From the NCBI GenBank assembly GCA_003952965.2, contig CM025851.1, positions 6,861,647 through 6,925,646 of the forward strand: 64,000 bases of DNA, in the 5' to 3' direction. The stretch is from Morella rubra (lineage: Eukaryota > Streptophyta > Magnoliopsida > Fagales > Myricaceae). Each line of letters begins with the position of its first letter. The stretch's first letter is position 1. Made by a program: the position numbers and the translations under genes. The notes beneath the pieces are model-generated. The model saw nothing but the letters and a program-made list of their open reading frames with translations, did not search any database and was not told the DNA's origin. Shown here in pieces: positions 12,628-24,562 of this stretch.

Positions 12628-12907
12628 ATGATCCTCTTTCTCTCTCTGTCCTCCTCCATCTGAAAGTACACCGAGACCCCCCCCCCGCTCAGGGCTCCCC
12701 AGTCCTCCGTTGTCTGTTTCTCCGTGTCTCTCTGTCTGTACCTTTCGATCTGTCCGAAACCCTAATTTCCCGCTTAGAAGCCACGATCTCCTGCTCACCG
12801 ACGCAAGGATTATTCGAATTTGCGTCTTAAAGTTGGGAACTTTGGCACATTCATTACAGGATTCCGCTGCGTAGCTCTTATTCTTCGGCACCATTTTCCG
12901 GCAGAAT

Positions 12908-13090
12908 ATGGGAATTTTAGAGGGCATTTATCTCGCTTCAGAGTGATTCGTGCTGTGATTATGATCTGAAGGGGAATAGAGCAAGAATTAGAGACTGATT
13001 TTGTGTGTGTGTGTGTGTGAAGAAAGTTTTGGAATTTTTTATTGAGCGGAGGATGAGATACGAAGGATGAACGATGCCGGTACTGCGTAG
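12908..13090 (+). promoter_or_regulatory. Four upstream ORFs in the kinase leader
   Basis: Upstream ATGs lie at 12908 (12 codons plus stop), 12961 (ATG ATC TGA), 13053 (MRYEG, stop at 13068-13070) and 13067 (MNDAGTA, stop at 13088-13090). The last overlaps the main ATG at 13074 in another frame, so scanning ribosomes that use it must bypass the kinase start. Their presence in the mRNA depends on the TATA box at 12617 being real and the leader being unspliced. Confidence 0.55.
13002..13019. repeat. (TG)9 microsatellite in the kinase leader
   Basis: Nine TG repeats about 55 nt upstream of the coding start, inside the predicted 5' UTR. Confidence 0.9.
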
Positions 13091-16000
13091 CGGAGCGCGC
13101 AGGGGCCGGGCAGCAGCGAAGCAGCAGCCGAATCCTAATCCGATTCAAGAGGGGGAGGCGATTGCTACGAGAACGCGTCGAAGGCGTGCGGCGGCGGCGG
13201 CAGCAAACAACAACGACGGCAATAAAGGCAAACAGCTGCAGCACCAGAGAGGGGTCGATGAGAAAGTAGTTGTCGCGGCGGCGAAGGAGGAGAAAGAGAA
13301 TCGCGGATTGGAGGAAGGAGGTGGTGGTGGGGGGCCGGAGAAGGAGGAGGTAGGGGAGAAGCAGATGGATGATTGCGATAGTGGTGGAAGAAGTAAAGAC
13401 AAGGCACATGCCGGTGAAGACGAAGGAAGCACCGCTCCGCTTCCTGAGAAGGTTTGGGACTTTTCGTGATTATTGTATTTGATTAAATATGCAAGTACAT
13501 TGTATATTGTTTTTAAAATTTTGCACAAATTTGCTAGTGCTCATTTATATGGATTTGCGTTGTCTGTGGTTCCTAGTATATGGTAGGTGTGGTTGTCAGT
13601 CTGTTCGGGCCTGTCACGAGTCTTAAGTGAAACCAGAGAACTGATATTTTTTTAAATCAACATAAGACTGCGATGGGAAATTAAGAAAGTTGTTTCGGGA
13701 CTTATTGTTTTGCTACTGTTAAGTATGGTGGAGCTGGGAGTTATCTCATAGAAAGGAACTGGTTTACTGGTAATAAAGATTTTTGGTTTTCAAGATAGCC
13801 TGGGACTGTGAATAGATATGCACGAGGCTGTTTCCTTTCTATATGTAAAACGTGGATTTCAAATTATGAATGTATGATTTCTCTGTATTTTTGACCGTTT
13901 GGCAGTATAAATGTGTTCAGTTGTTTCACGAATCCAACTCTTGTTAAGTTGATCACCACGTTCCGTGGAAAATATCCTCATGTATATATGTCATTTGGTT
14001 ACGTTGCTTTGGGTTGCTTTCTCTTGATATCTTTAATTTTACCTTATCTGAGTGAGGAGCAATGGATACAAACAATGAAATGATAATAGCATTTAAAAAA
14101 CATCTTTTGTGAGGTTTTCTAGAAACTCTTAGTTGAGATATGTGCTTAATGGGCACCACCGACTGTTACACATGGTGGAATGCGTATTGTTGTTGTTGTC
14201 ATCCAAAAAGTGTAAGAGCAATTTGGAATATTAGTACGTGCATGTCAGTGATTGGGAAAGGTATAAATAGTTGAAATAGTTGTGTCCAATTAATCGTATC
14301 TATTTGAGAGGAAAAGGCTGGACACTTACTATAGATGACTTCCCCCTATATGGTGTTTGAAAGAAACTGTGGAGCATTGGCAACCTGGCATATGACACAG
14401 CTCACCAAATTGATTTTCAAATTTGGGTATTTAAGACTTTCTCTTTAACCACTCCCCCATCATAGTTGGTAGTAAAATTTTAGGAGGATCAGTTGTTCTG
14501 TGTTTACATACCATAGATGCTATAGTCCTACTGATTCAAGTATCATGGCGAGGCTGAACAGAGTTACCTACCAACAATTCTTCCATTGTAAAGTGGATGA
14601 AGGTGCGACTTCTGTGTTTGTTGTCATATAGGTGGAATGTGTAATATCATTGCTCTACCATTCTCTATTCCTACAGAATGAAGGGGCGTCTATGGTTCCA
14701 TTCTGGAATACATGTAGACGTTATATCCACATGTGGTTGCATAGAAACTAATAAAATTGTGTCACCAGATTGGATCTTTTATCTGACTTGTGGCAACAGC
14801 TTTTTGATAGCTGTCCTGGATGTCAATATGTGTGTTTTGGAGAAATTTTTATGCAAGTATGTATTGTTTCAGGGTGATGACTTGATTTCTTGGTTCTTGC
14901 TGCAGGTTCAGGTAGGTGGTTCCCCTATGTACAGATTAGATAGAAAGTTGGGCAAGGGTGGCTTTGGACAAGTGTATGTTGGTCGGCGTGCTTCTGCTTT
15001 AAATACAAATGAGAGAACTACTGGCTCTGGAGCTGTGGAAGTATGGCATTTGTTCTTTGTTGTTCCTTGTTTGGATTTTTTTTCTCGTACTTGCATAACA
15101 TTTATGTTGATCTCATAAATTAGGTGGCCTTAAAATTTGAGCATAGAAGTAGCAAAGGATGTAACTATGGACCACCATATGAGTGGCAAGTATACAAGTG
15201 AGTGTTTATTTCTCTTAGTTTCTTATGATTTTAAGTTCTTGTAGTATTTGTGAATCTATTACTGAATCTCCGTACATGTACAGCACTCTTGGTGGCAGTC
15301 ATGGAGTACCACGTGTGCACTATAAGGGTCGACAGGGAGACTATTATGTCATGGTGTGTTGTTTTTTGCTTTGTATTGCTGATTTTTATGAAAGTGTCCG
15401 TTGTATACTCTTTCAGACTTTTGCCTGGAATTAAAGAGCCTTTTATGACAAAAAAAAAGATGACTATTTTGTATTCAGGTTATGGATATGCTTGGTCCGA
15501 GCTTGTGGGATGTTTGGAATAATAACTCTCATACGTGAGTATAATGAAATTGGCTTATATGTTTTTACGTCTTAGTTTTTCAGACATTACGATTTCATCT
15601 CTGAAATTGTGTTACTAAAGCAATTTCTTAATTTCAGAATGTCTGTTGAAATGGTTGCATGTATTGCCATTGAAGCAATATCCATTTTGGAGAAGATGCA
15701 CTCTCGAGGGTATGCTTTTTAACTTTTTGTTGCTAAAACTGGCCTTTTTGAAGTTTGATTGTTACAACCCCCTGCCAGGCGCGCTAGGGATGTTTTTCCA
15801 TAGGTTTGTGTTGTTTGTGGCAAATTGGGGGGTGTTGATCCAGAAACAGTTTCTTCACTTCTCCTTTATGGTGTTTCTCTGGGATGGAGGGTTGCTGTGC
15901 CTTTAGTGCTTGAAGAGTAATCTAATAAGCTAATATTAGGATTATAGCAAGAGTGGAAATTGGAAGTAACCAGAAAATAGGAATTGTTCTTGGATGTGTG

Positions 16001-19000
16001 AGTGATGTCATGAAGAAACAGTTTCTTGTATATGAAGTGATTTTGAAGTTCTCATAAATCTATGTTTATTTGGAACAGATATGTTCATGGGGATGTAAAG
16101 CCAGAAAATTTTCTTCTTGGTACTCCAGGGACTCCTGACGAGAAGAAACTGTTCCTAGTAGATCTAGGACTAGGTACGTTGTCAAGGAAGTTATTCAAAT
16201 ATCAGATACTCATTGTAACGTAGTGTTCATATACTTATTGTTTTATACCTGCATGAGCTACAGCAACCAGGTGGAGAGATAGTTCAACTGGCATGCATGT
16301 TGAATATGACCAGAGACCGGATGTTTTCAGGTACAACCACCAATCGTGATCGGATTTATGCAAAATGTTTATGTAGTTTTCTTTACTCTGGACGTTTATC
16401 TATCTTCCTAATTTAGTCCCTTCCTGACACTATTTTCTGGTTTGACAGGGGAACGGTACGTTACGCTAGTGTGCATGCTCATTTAGGGAGAACTAGTACC
16501 AGAAGAGATGATCTAGAATCTCTTGCGTATACACTTATTTTCCTTCTTCGAGGTCGTCTACCTTGGCAGGGGTACCAGGTTTGTCCTTTCCAACTTATAG
16601 AAGCTTGTGTTTTGTTTATCATATAGTGTTTTAACTCAGCGGTATCTTCAGGGAGAGAATAAAGGGTTCCTTGTTTGCAAGAAGAAGATGGCAACATCTC
16701 CAGAGACCTTGTGTTGCTTCTGTCCACCACCTTTCAGACAGTTTGTTGAACATGTGGTGAACTTGAGGTTTGATGAAGAACCGAATTATGCAAAATATAT
16801 TTCACTGTTTGATGGAATTATCTGTCCAAATCTAGATATCAGGCCAATCAACACTGAGGGTGCCCAGAAGGTAAGGAGATTCTCCTTTTGTATTTGTTAA
16901 TGTTTTACTCTTGAACTGGAATGAGCTAATGTTTGAAGGTAATATTTCTAAGTTGCACTTTATATATTGTGAAGCTTGTTGGTCACAAGAGAGCTCGATT
17001 GGCCATGGAGGAGGAAGAAGATGACGGACAACCAAAGAAGAAGGTTCGTCTGGGCATGCCAGCTACACAATGGATTAGTGTTTACAATGCTCGTCGGCCT
17101 ATGAAGCAAAGGTATACGTCTTGGTCGGGTCATGCATAATGCGTTGTTCTACTGTCATGATGATCTTGTGGTTTTGTTTGTATTAGTGGTTACAGTGGTC
17201 TTTAACTATGGACCAGAACCTTATATCTGTGCTCTTTTTATGCATAATACAGTGTGGATTAAAACTCTTTTTATTCTTTATTCTATGTGTGTGTGATCTG
17301 TAATCTACCCTCGTATTTTAAGAAGATGAACTCTATGAAACAATTATGATTGCTGAGGATGAAAGGATGTGTTTCCTCGGCATTGTAGATACCACTATAA
17401 TGTGGCAGATGTTAGGCTGTCCCAGCACATTGACAAAGGAAATGAGGATGGCTTATTTATAAGCAGCGTAGCTTCATGCCAAAACCTGTGGGCTCTGATT
17501 ATGGATGCTGGAACTGGTTTTACTTCACAAGTTTATGAACTCTCACCTTACTTTCTTCACAAGGTACATGTTTGTGTTTTTATATCAGTTTGAGACTGCT
17601 GCAACTTACTATTATGACGGTTCCTCGAGGGTTTTGTACTTCTATGTTATACTGTTGATTCTACTATAGTATCTGATATATATATATATATATATATGTC
17701 TTTGCCTGAAGGAATGGATAATGGAGCAGTAAAAGAACTATTATATCAGTGCTATAGCTGGAGCTACAAATGGAAGCTCCTTAGTAGTAATGTCTAAGGG
17801 TTAGTCTTACATGCTTATTGTATCAGTTATCTGGGCCAAAAAATTTACCCTGATGTGGTATTAATTGGCCAAGTTTCCAGACAACATTAGTTTCAATTGA
17901 CAGATATTTGATTCATTGAACCAGGTACACAGTATTTGCAGCAATCGTACAAAGTGAGTGAATCATTTCCTTATAAGTGGATTAACAAAAAATGGAGGGA
18001 GGGTTTCTATGTTACTGCAATGGCCACCTCAGGGAGCAAATGGGGAATTGTTATGTCTCGTGGTGCAGGATTTTCTGACCAGGTCATCTTGGATTCAATG
18101 GGGAAATTTGTGGATATGTATTTTAGTGCATAAGCACTGATAACTAAATGGTGAAAGCTTTTTCCATTTCAGGTCGTTGAGCTAGACTTTCTTTATCCTA
18201 GTGAAGGTATTCATCGGCGGTGGGATTATGGCTATCGAATTACAGCAACTGCAGCAACTTGGGACCAGGCTGCTTTTGTTCTTAGTGTTCCAAGGAGGAC
18301 GCCTGCAGATGAAACACAAGAAACGCTTCGGACATCTGGTTCACACGTAAAGGTGAAATTTTAAATTTTCATTGCATAGTAACTTAAAAAGACTTTTTTG
18401 GCACTGATCTTTAAGATCTCTCAGGGCCCTTACTTTGTGACCGTCTTGCAGGAGAAGTGGGCGAAGAATCTGTAATCTTTTTGTTATGGACGAACAGTCT
18501 CATGAGCTGCTATTTCTATTTTGGGCACTGATCCGCAGATATTTTGTTGCTCTCATTGCCTACTACCGATGTGGGATACCCGGCTACTCAAAAGTGGCAT
18601 CTTCTAGGCAGTAGAGAAATTTTGATGGCTGAAAAGGCTTTACAGAATGTGTAAAAGCTCTTATTATTTCGTGTCTCATATCAAATTCGAGCATGTTAAT
18701 GTCGATGATAAATTGAAGCCCATCTTAATGAAAACAAGAGTTCTCTTCTTCTCTGGTTCTATTATGCAGGAAACAGGGTAGGAGTTTAATGAGTGATGCA
18801 TTACTGCAATAAGTGCCACAGAGCAAAATGGAGGGAGGGTTTCTCGTGATACTGCAGGATTTTCTGACCAGGTCATCTTGGATTCAATGGGGTCTCGTTG
18901 ATGTTTTTAGATGCGATCTTGGATGGTGGGGAAATTTGTGGATTTCAGGTCGCAGAAACTTTCTTTAAGCTTTTTGATTTCATCGGAGCTAGACTTTCGC

Positions 19001-20082
19001 AGCAAAGCAGCATCGGGACCCTCTTATCGATTATGTGTTCGTCAAGCTTGCAATGCATGATGACCACTGGCTTGCAGCTTGGACCATTCTGTGCTCTTTC
19101 ATGTAGTGTCTGGTATAAGGATGAGCCTGCATTGTAGATGTGGCCTGTAGCAATTGAAACTTGCTAGCTGGACATCTGTGAAGGTACATGTTTGTGTTTT
19201 TATATCAGTTTGAGACTGCTTTACTATTATGACGGTTCCTCGAGGGTTTTGTACTTCTATGCTGTTGATACTATAGCTGAGTCTTATGGATAATGGAGCA
19301 TGGGAAAAGAACTATTATATCAGTGCTATAGCTGGAGCTACAAATGGAAGCTCCTTAGTAGTAATGTCTAAGGGTTAGTCTTACATGCTTATTGTATCAG
19401 TTATCTGGGCCAAAAAATTTACCCTGATGTGGTATTAATTGGCCAAGTTTCCAGACAACATTAGTTTCAATTGACAGATATTTGATTCATTGAACCAGGT
19501 ACACAGTATTTGCAGCAATCGTACAAAGTGAGTGAATCATTTCCTTATAAGTGGATTAACAAAAAATGGAGGGAGGGTTTCTATGTTACTGCAATGGCCA
19601 CCTCAGGGAGCAAATGGGGAATTGTTATGTCTCGTGGTGCAGGATTTTCTGACCAGGTCATCTTGGATTCAATGGGGAAATTTGTGGATATGTATTTTAG
19701 TGCATAAGCACTGATAACTAAATGGTGAAAGCTTTTTCCATTTCAGGTCGTTGAGCTAGACTTTCTTTATCCTAGTGAAGGTATTCATCGGCGGTGGGAT
19801 TATGGCTATCGAATTACAGCAACTGCAGCAACTTGGGACCAGGCTGCTTTTGTTCTTAGTGTTCCAAGGAGGACGCCTGCAGATGAAACACAAGAAACGC
19901 TTCGGACATCTGCTTTTCCTAGTTCACACGTAAAGGTGAAATTTTAAATTTTCATTGCATAGTAACTTAAAAAGACTACTGATCTTTAAGATCTCTCAGG
20001 GCCCTTACTACCGGTCTTGCAGGAGAAGTGGGCGAAGAATCTGTATTTGGCATCTTTTTGTTATGGACGAACAGTCTCATGA
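13074..20082 (+). CDS. MUT9-like / photoregulatory casein-kinase-like kinase, 3' end disrupted
   Basis: Exons 1-12 are intact: 13074-13451, 14906-15040, 15124-15197, 15284-15353, 15479-15534, 15638-15709, 16079-16173, 16264-16330, 16449-16578, 16652-16870, 16975-17111, 17389-17563 (536 codons). Motifs: [16 protein letters not shown]-terminus; P-loop [12 protein letters not shown] (about residue 141); VALKFEH lysine (175); [11 protein letters not shown] catalytic loop; DLG in place of [11 protein letters not shown] nuclear-type signal. These fit the MLK/PPK (AEL) CK1-like family, nuclear kinases that phosphorylate histone H3 and photoreceptor or circadian components. The last four exons occur twice. 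Copy 1: 17712-17799, 17925-18082, 18173-18352, 18452-18475. Copy 2: 14' 19499-19656, 15' 19747-19935, 16' 20023-20082, the last ending GRTVS-stop as usual for the family. As written, exon 13 meets TAA after EWIMEQ, giving about 542 residues instead of about 701. Confidence 0.85.
17561..18810 (+). repeat. Kinase 3' duplication, copy 1
   Basis: From the exon 12/intron border through the 3' UTR, matching 19181-20490. About 600 bp around exons 14-15 look identical (offset 1574), including the deduced peptide from 17936 to 18133. Copy 1 lacks 3 nt in exon 13 (creating TAA), 9 nt in exon 15 (loss of AFP) and 6 nt in exon 16 (creating TAA right after WAKNL). A (TA)n tract at 17676-17698 is present only here. 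Confidence 0.9.
17676..17698. repeat. (AT)n microsatellite in kinase intron 12
   Basis: About 23 bases of alternating AT just before the exon-13 acceptor. It is absent from the corresponding place in copy 2. Confidence 0.85.
18781..19180 (+). pseudogene. Scrambled kinase exon-14/15 fragments between the two copies
   Basis: Short pieces of exon 14, intron 14 and exon 15 occur here in order but with their middles missing. They are AATGGAGGGAGGGTTTCT; CAGGATTTTCTGACCAGGTC and what follows to ATTCAATGGGG; GGGGAAATTTGTGGAT joined directly to TTCAGGTCG; then GAGCTAGACTTTC. The rest of the 400 bp (about 18960-19180) was not recognised. It looks like a third, heavily deleted copy of the same region, or a composite made from it. 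Confidence 0.6.
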
Positions 20083-20490
20083 GCTGCTATTTCTATTTTG
20101 GGCACTGATCCGCAGATATTTTGTTGCTCTCATTGCCTACTACCGATGTGGGATACCCGGCTACTCAAAAGTGGCATCTTCTAGGCAGTAGAGAAATTTT
20201 GATGGCTGAAAAGGCTTTAATTAAATGTAAGTAAAGGACAGAATGTGTAAAAGCTCTTATTATTTCGTGTCTCATATTGTGTGCAAATTCGAGCATGTTA
20301 ATGTCGATGATAAATTGAAGCCCATCTTAATGAAAACAAGAGTTCTCTTCTTCTCTGGTTCTATCTATATCTGAGCAACCCCCACCCAAAACAAAAATAG
20401 GAAACAGTTAAAAACCTATTAGCTAAAGGTCAAATTTCACCGTACTGATATATGGTTTAATGAGCAATGAGAAAGGGTGCATTAGACAAA
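19181..20490 (+). repeat. Kinase 3' duplication, copy 2
   Basis: Direct repeat of 17561-18810. It begins at AAGGTACATGTTTG, the donor of exon 12. Here exon 13 has lost its acceptor (the CCTGAAG segment is missing) and one G near GGAGCATGGGAAAAG, so it cannot be spliced in frame. Exons 14'-16' are canonical, with a normal stop at 20080-20082. Confidence 0.9.
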
Positions 20491-22538
20491 TTACCCTCCT
20501 GAACAATACCATTCTACCACCGTTGAAGAAAACTTGACAAGCTTTTCTTCCGACCGCGCGTAGCAATAACCTTTCTTTGTCTGGTTAGTAATTTGGAAAC
20601 AGCATCATGGTCAGATCAAACGGAGGTAACCCATCCAAATTATTCAAAAGATGAGACTTCACATATGGTCGGTCGAGTCCATCCATCAAAAGATGAGACT
20701 TAATTTACTGTCGGCCGAGTCCATCCATTAAAAGATGAGACTTAATTTACTGTCGGCCGAGTCCATCCATCAAAAGATGAGACTTAATTTACTGTCGGTC
20801 GAGTCCATCCATGCCTTGTTGTTTTAATGGGTAAACGGGTCCGGGCGAAGTGGAAACTGCGGCGACGTACGTCACCTGAGTGGCAATGAAATGCCTTGCA
20901 GAAACAAGGAGAAGTTTTGAGCTGGCCGCAATATTGGCTGGCAAAGTTTGTGAGCCCACCTTGACAAAGACGGTAAGATGAAAATATCTCTTTGCATGGC
21001 TAACCTCGTCTCCATGTTCATCAATCACATGGGGAACTTCACGACCCACAAACTTGAATCTTTCTTTTTCTTGCTTTAATGGAAGTTATTTCTTCATAGA
21101 CTCCTACTTTAATTTGCTCAACTATTAGCTTCTTGTGAAGCCTTACTTTATTTAATTAGTATACTTCATAGATGTTCTCTATCTCTCCCTCTCTCTAGAT
21201 CTGTCTTATGGACGATTTTAGCTGCTCGTGAACTTGGGTTGTGGGGCGAGAGAAAACCCATTTCAGGCAGTCTTATCTTTCCTTGTTAACCCACCCAAGG
21301 TTTATATGGCTAGAGCAGACACACACGTGAAAGCACAACTTGTATCGCTTGATAGGCACGTACACGAATAGAGACCTCTAAAACCAATATGCTTCACTGC
21401 ATGCATGGGGACTTCGATCCTTTTTGGGGCTATCTTCGACATTTACTGTTTTTGTGCCTCATGTCGACATAAAACGTTCGTTACTGGGTTTCGAAAATAT
21501 ACTCCCCTACCCTTGTTTCCATTTGTACTTATTTGTTTTTGCCTACGAAGAAAACGATGAAATTTTGCTTCTTTTGCGACTAATCATGAGTTCCCTTAGA
21601 TTCTTTCAGTCACTTAAATAACACGAGTTCAACGAATGACCTATGCATGCATGGAATAGCACCTCCCCTTACTCAGATGGGAAAGTAAGCTGGAGATGCA
21701 AATTTGAACTTGGACCAAGCTCCTCTGCCTCCTCTAACGGCTTCTATTATCGGCGGTTGAAGTCCATGCGATTAGGTGCACCAAAGGGTTTACACAGTTA
21801 GATGTTATAGGGAACTGTGAGCTCCACGACAATATATATTTGGGGTAATGTTATTGTTCGCTCTTAACTATGAGTTAATTTCAAACTCACTCTTAAACTA
21901 TGAAAATGGCAATTTATGTCTTATAAATTTTGAAAATCATCAACTTACGCCTCCATCTAAATTAGTAACAGAAACACATGTAAAATGATCGAAATAACTC
22001 TCTAAGACAATTTTAAAAAATAAATAAAAATTCGAGAAATAAATTAAAAACTAAAACGCAGCGTCTGATTAAGGATCTTATCTGAGAGCGAGAAAGTTGA
22101 TATCTAACTCCTGCAGCATGAGCGCATTCACACCGTGAACAACTTGCATCAAAGCAAAATTCATGCACTAGAGGTATGAATTGCTACACTTGTCATATTG
22201 TCATCCAATAGGAGGCTCCCCCATGTCAAGAAAGACTCAGAAGGCAATATAATTTTTTATTTTATTGAATTAAATTAATGCTTCTCCTTTTAAAATGGAT
22301 GGCCAGGAACTTTCGAGTCCAACCAACATGCATTGTTGTTTCGAACTTTTTTGATGAGCAGTCATAATTTTAACTTCGAAAGGGCAGAACAACTTGCTTC
22401 TTTCAATTAATACTTTCTCCAAAAATTTAGCATCTTCACGACTCTTCACGCTTACAGTACTGATAATTGACATGTGAGTTTCAGGGATCCACATAAATTC
22501 ACTGCTAATTAGATTTTAAAAAGCAGGAATAGAACTCC
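20083..22538. other. Spacer between kinase and DUF1677 gene
   Basis: Holds the 3' UTR of the kinase gene, the minisatellite at 20646-20813 and AT-rich spacer. Open frames at 20789-21049 (-) and 21424-21621 (+) show no domain and are not considered genes. Confidence 0.55.
20646..20813. repeat. 42-bp minisatellite, four units
   Basis: Units start at 20646, 20688, 20730 and 20772. Each reads AAAAGATGAGACTT, a variable 7-8 nt, then GTCGGYCGAGTCCATCCATY. Units 2-4 differ only at a C/T in GTCGGYCGAG and at the final base; unit 1 has CACATATG in place of AATTTACT. It begins about 560 bp after the kinase stop codon. Confidence 0.95.
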
Positions 22539-22546
22539 TATAAATA
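22539..22546 (+). promoter_or_regulatory. TATA box of the DUF1677 gene
   Basis: TATAAATA lies 211 bp before the ATG at 22750. The inferred leader is about 180 nt and CT-rich. Confidence 0.6.
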
Positions 22547-22749
22547 AGAGTGCCGCTGTAGTTTCCTTCTTCCACCAAGAGATTGTATTCAAGTTACTCC
22601 ATCAACTTATGAGCTCTCGTTCCAAAAACACTCGAGGTCGTTTCCTATCTAGCTAGCTCACTTGTTTTCGTTAGAGCTCGAGGCACCAGCTTCTTCCAAA
22701 TTCCTCGTTTGGCTCTTTTTGTCTCTTTTTAAGAAACTTTAAGCATACC

Positions 22750-23319
22750 ATGGCACCACATGGAGACGCTATCGCTAGCTGTTACAGTACTAGGAGCAAC
22801 CACTTCTCCAAGCCGCCAAGACTTTCGTCCGAGAGCCTCCACCGAACAGTGTCGGACATCTCATTCGAACTTAGCAAAGAGGGGATTGATTTAAAACTCC
22901 CTCCAATTTCAGAGGTTGAAGATATAAAGTGCGAGTGCTGTGGCATGTGCGAGGAGTGCACGCTGGAGTACATTGACAAGGTACGGAACAGGTTCTCGGG
23001 GAAGTGGATATGTGGGCTGTGTGCCGAGGCAGTGAAGGAAGAGATGCAAAAAAATGGAGGGAAGAGAGATGAGGCTTTGAGTTCACATATGAGTGCATGT
23101 GTTAGGTTTAACAATTATGGAAGGGCTTATCCAGTTCTGGTCCAAGCTGAGGCCATGAGGGAGATGTTGAAGAAAAGCAAACTGGAAGGGAGAGGTGTGA
23201 GGGCCAAGTCCATTAGTCCGAGGGACAAAGCAGTTCAAAAGAAGGGCGGGATCGCTCGGAGTTCAAGTTGCATTTCGGCGATCACTCGGGACATGAATGA
23301 TCTCGCCTTGGCCAATTAA
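22750..23319 (+). CDS. DUF1677 family protein
   Basis: A single-exon frame of 189 residues starting at the ATG in ACCATGGCACC. Seen: a Ser-rich N-terminus, then a cysteine-rich core from residue 61, CECCGMCEECTLEYI, followed by GKWICGLCAEAVKEE (Cys 61, 63, 64, 67, 70, 88, 91). A basic tail contains ISPRDKAVQKKGG and RSSSCISAITRDMNDLA. Known: the paired CxCC..CxxC / WICGLCAEAV motif defines DUF1677, a land-plant family of small proteins of unknown biochemical role; the cysteines suggest zinc binding. Length is ordinary for the family. No intron is needed. The gene is tail-to-tail with the HD-ZIP gene, 1.2 kb apart. Confidence 0.9.
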   Translation: MAPHGDAIASCYSTRSNHFSKPPRLSSESLHRTVSDISFELSKEGIDLKLPPISEVEDIKCECCGMCEECTLEYIDKVRNRFSGKWICGLCAEAVKEEMQKNGGKRDEALSSHMSACVRFNNYGRAYPVLVQAEAMREMLKKSKLEGRGVRAKSISPRDKAVQKKGGIARSSSCISAITRDMNDLALAN

Positions 23320-24562
23320 GTCCACCAACAAGCTTTTTCATGTCTCTGTGTGGAAGGAGATGGCTCTATAATACAGTTACCCAACATCTAATTACTTCGA
23401 CCCTTGTCTTCAATTTGCTAACAAGTACACTCTCTGTGTGGAACATCCTAATTTCTCTCCTTAAGCCTACATATTCTATCATGATCTGTATATTGTGGAC
23501 CAACCTTTTACTTACCCATACATGGCTTTTTTGGTTGGTCCCAAGTACGTTCTTTGCACCTTTGAGGGTTTTTATGGGTTGGCTCAAATGTTCGATCACA
23601 ATCCTTTTCCCTCTAGGGTTTTTTCCTTTGAACTGTGGGCACTCTGTCACTTCTTTTTATTTCCCAACTTTGCTGGTTATTAACATTAATAAGAGTGGTC
23701 TTTCCAACAATTACTGCAGATACCAGAACCTCTTTGGTTTTGAATCATGTATTTCTACATATTTAAGGTTCCATAGAATTGTCATTCCATGCTATTTTAG
23801 TTGAGGAAATTTGTTAACACACTTACTCGGTTCCATTTATTTTTCCTTAATTAGTTCGCGTTTGTCGGAAGTGAAAATCGAACACCTTGTCCTGCGAAAA
23901 CCTTTGCCTCTTCCTCACTACTACTGAGGTTTAGCAACTCCACTTTGGTCGACCTTTCTTCTCACCATATAAGAAATCCAATTTTATTGGCAAACAGTAA
24001 ACATAGGCCATTGCGATTTTCAAGATCTGTACATTGTTACTTGCAATTCATGATTCGACCCTCAGTTTTACAAGAACTTGTGTTCTGGGGAAAAAAAATT
24101 GAAGACTATTCACCTGACAATGAAAATAGAAAAAAGGGTGATTTATACAGCAACCAAGAAAAGAATAGAAACAGATGTAGAAGAAAGGACCATCCACCAT
24201 TTCAGTTTCGAGTTCTTTGCTTTTAAGACCAATACTTTGATTGCTGTAAAAGAAACATTCATCGAGGAGGATACATACGATCATCAAAAGACAATAAATT
24301 TGGAGTGAAGGGATGCTGTTTTTTCACTTTATATATATATATATATATATATATGATGTTTCAGTTTAGAACAGTGAACCGATACGATCGGGGAATATAA
24401 CATAGCAAGGAATATTACGACTTTCAAGGTACAACAGCAGCAGGGCAATACATATGCAGTCGTGATCAGTAACAAGGTTTCTTAGCAACAAGACTAACAA
24501 GCCAACGAAACATAAAGTGGAGTTCTATAACCCATAAGATCTCCCTCCGAATCTATTGGATA
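23320..24562. other. Tail-to-tail spacer between DUF1677 and HD-ZIP III genes
   Basis: Contains the 3' UTRs of both converging genes. A (TA)n tract occupies about 24328-24354. Open frames on both strands here have no domain. Confidence 0.55.
24328..24354. repeat. (TA)n microsatellite
   Basis: About 25 bases of alternating TA, roughly 210 bp downstream of the HD-ZIP III stop codon and probably just outside or at the end of its 3' UTR. Confidence 0.9.

Noticed and set aside
12810..13528. Long - strand frames opposite the first kinase exon
   Set aside because: Low-complexity shadows of the Ala/Arg/Glu/Gly-rich kinase N-terminus.
20646..20813. Possible CRISPR-like array of 42-bp units
   Set aside because: The units are contiguous without unique spacers and the sequence is plant nuclear DNA, so it is a minisatellite.
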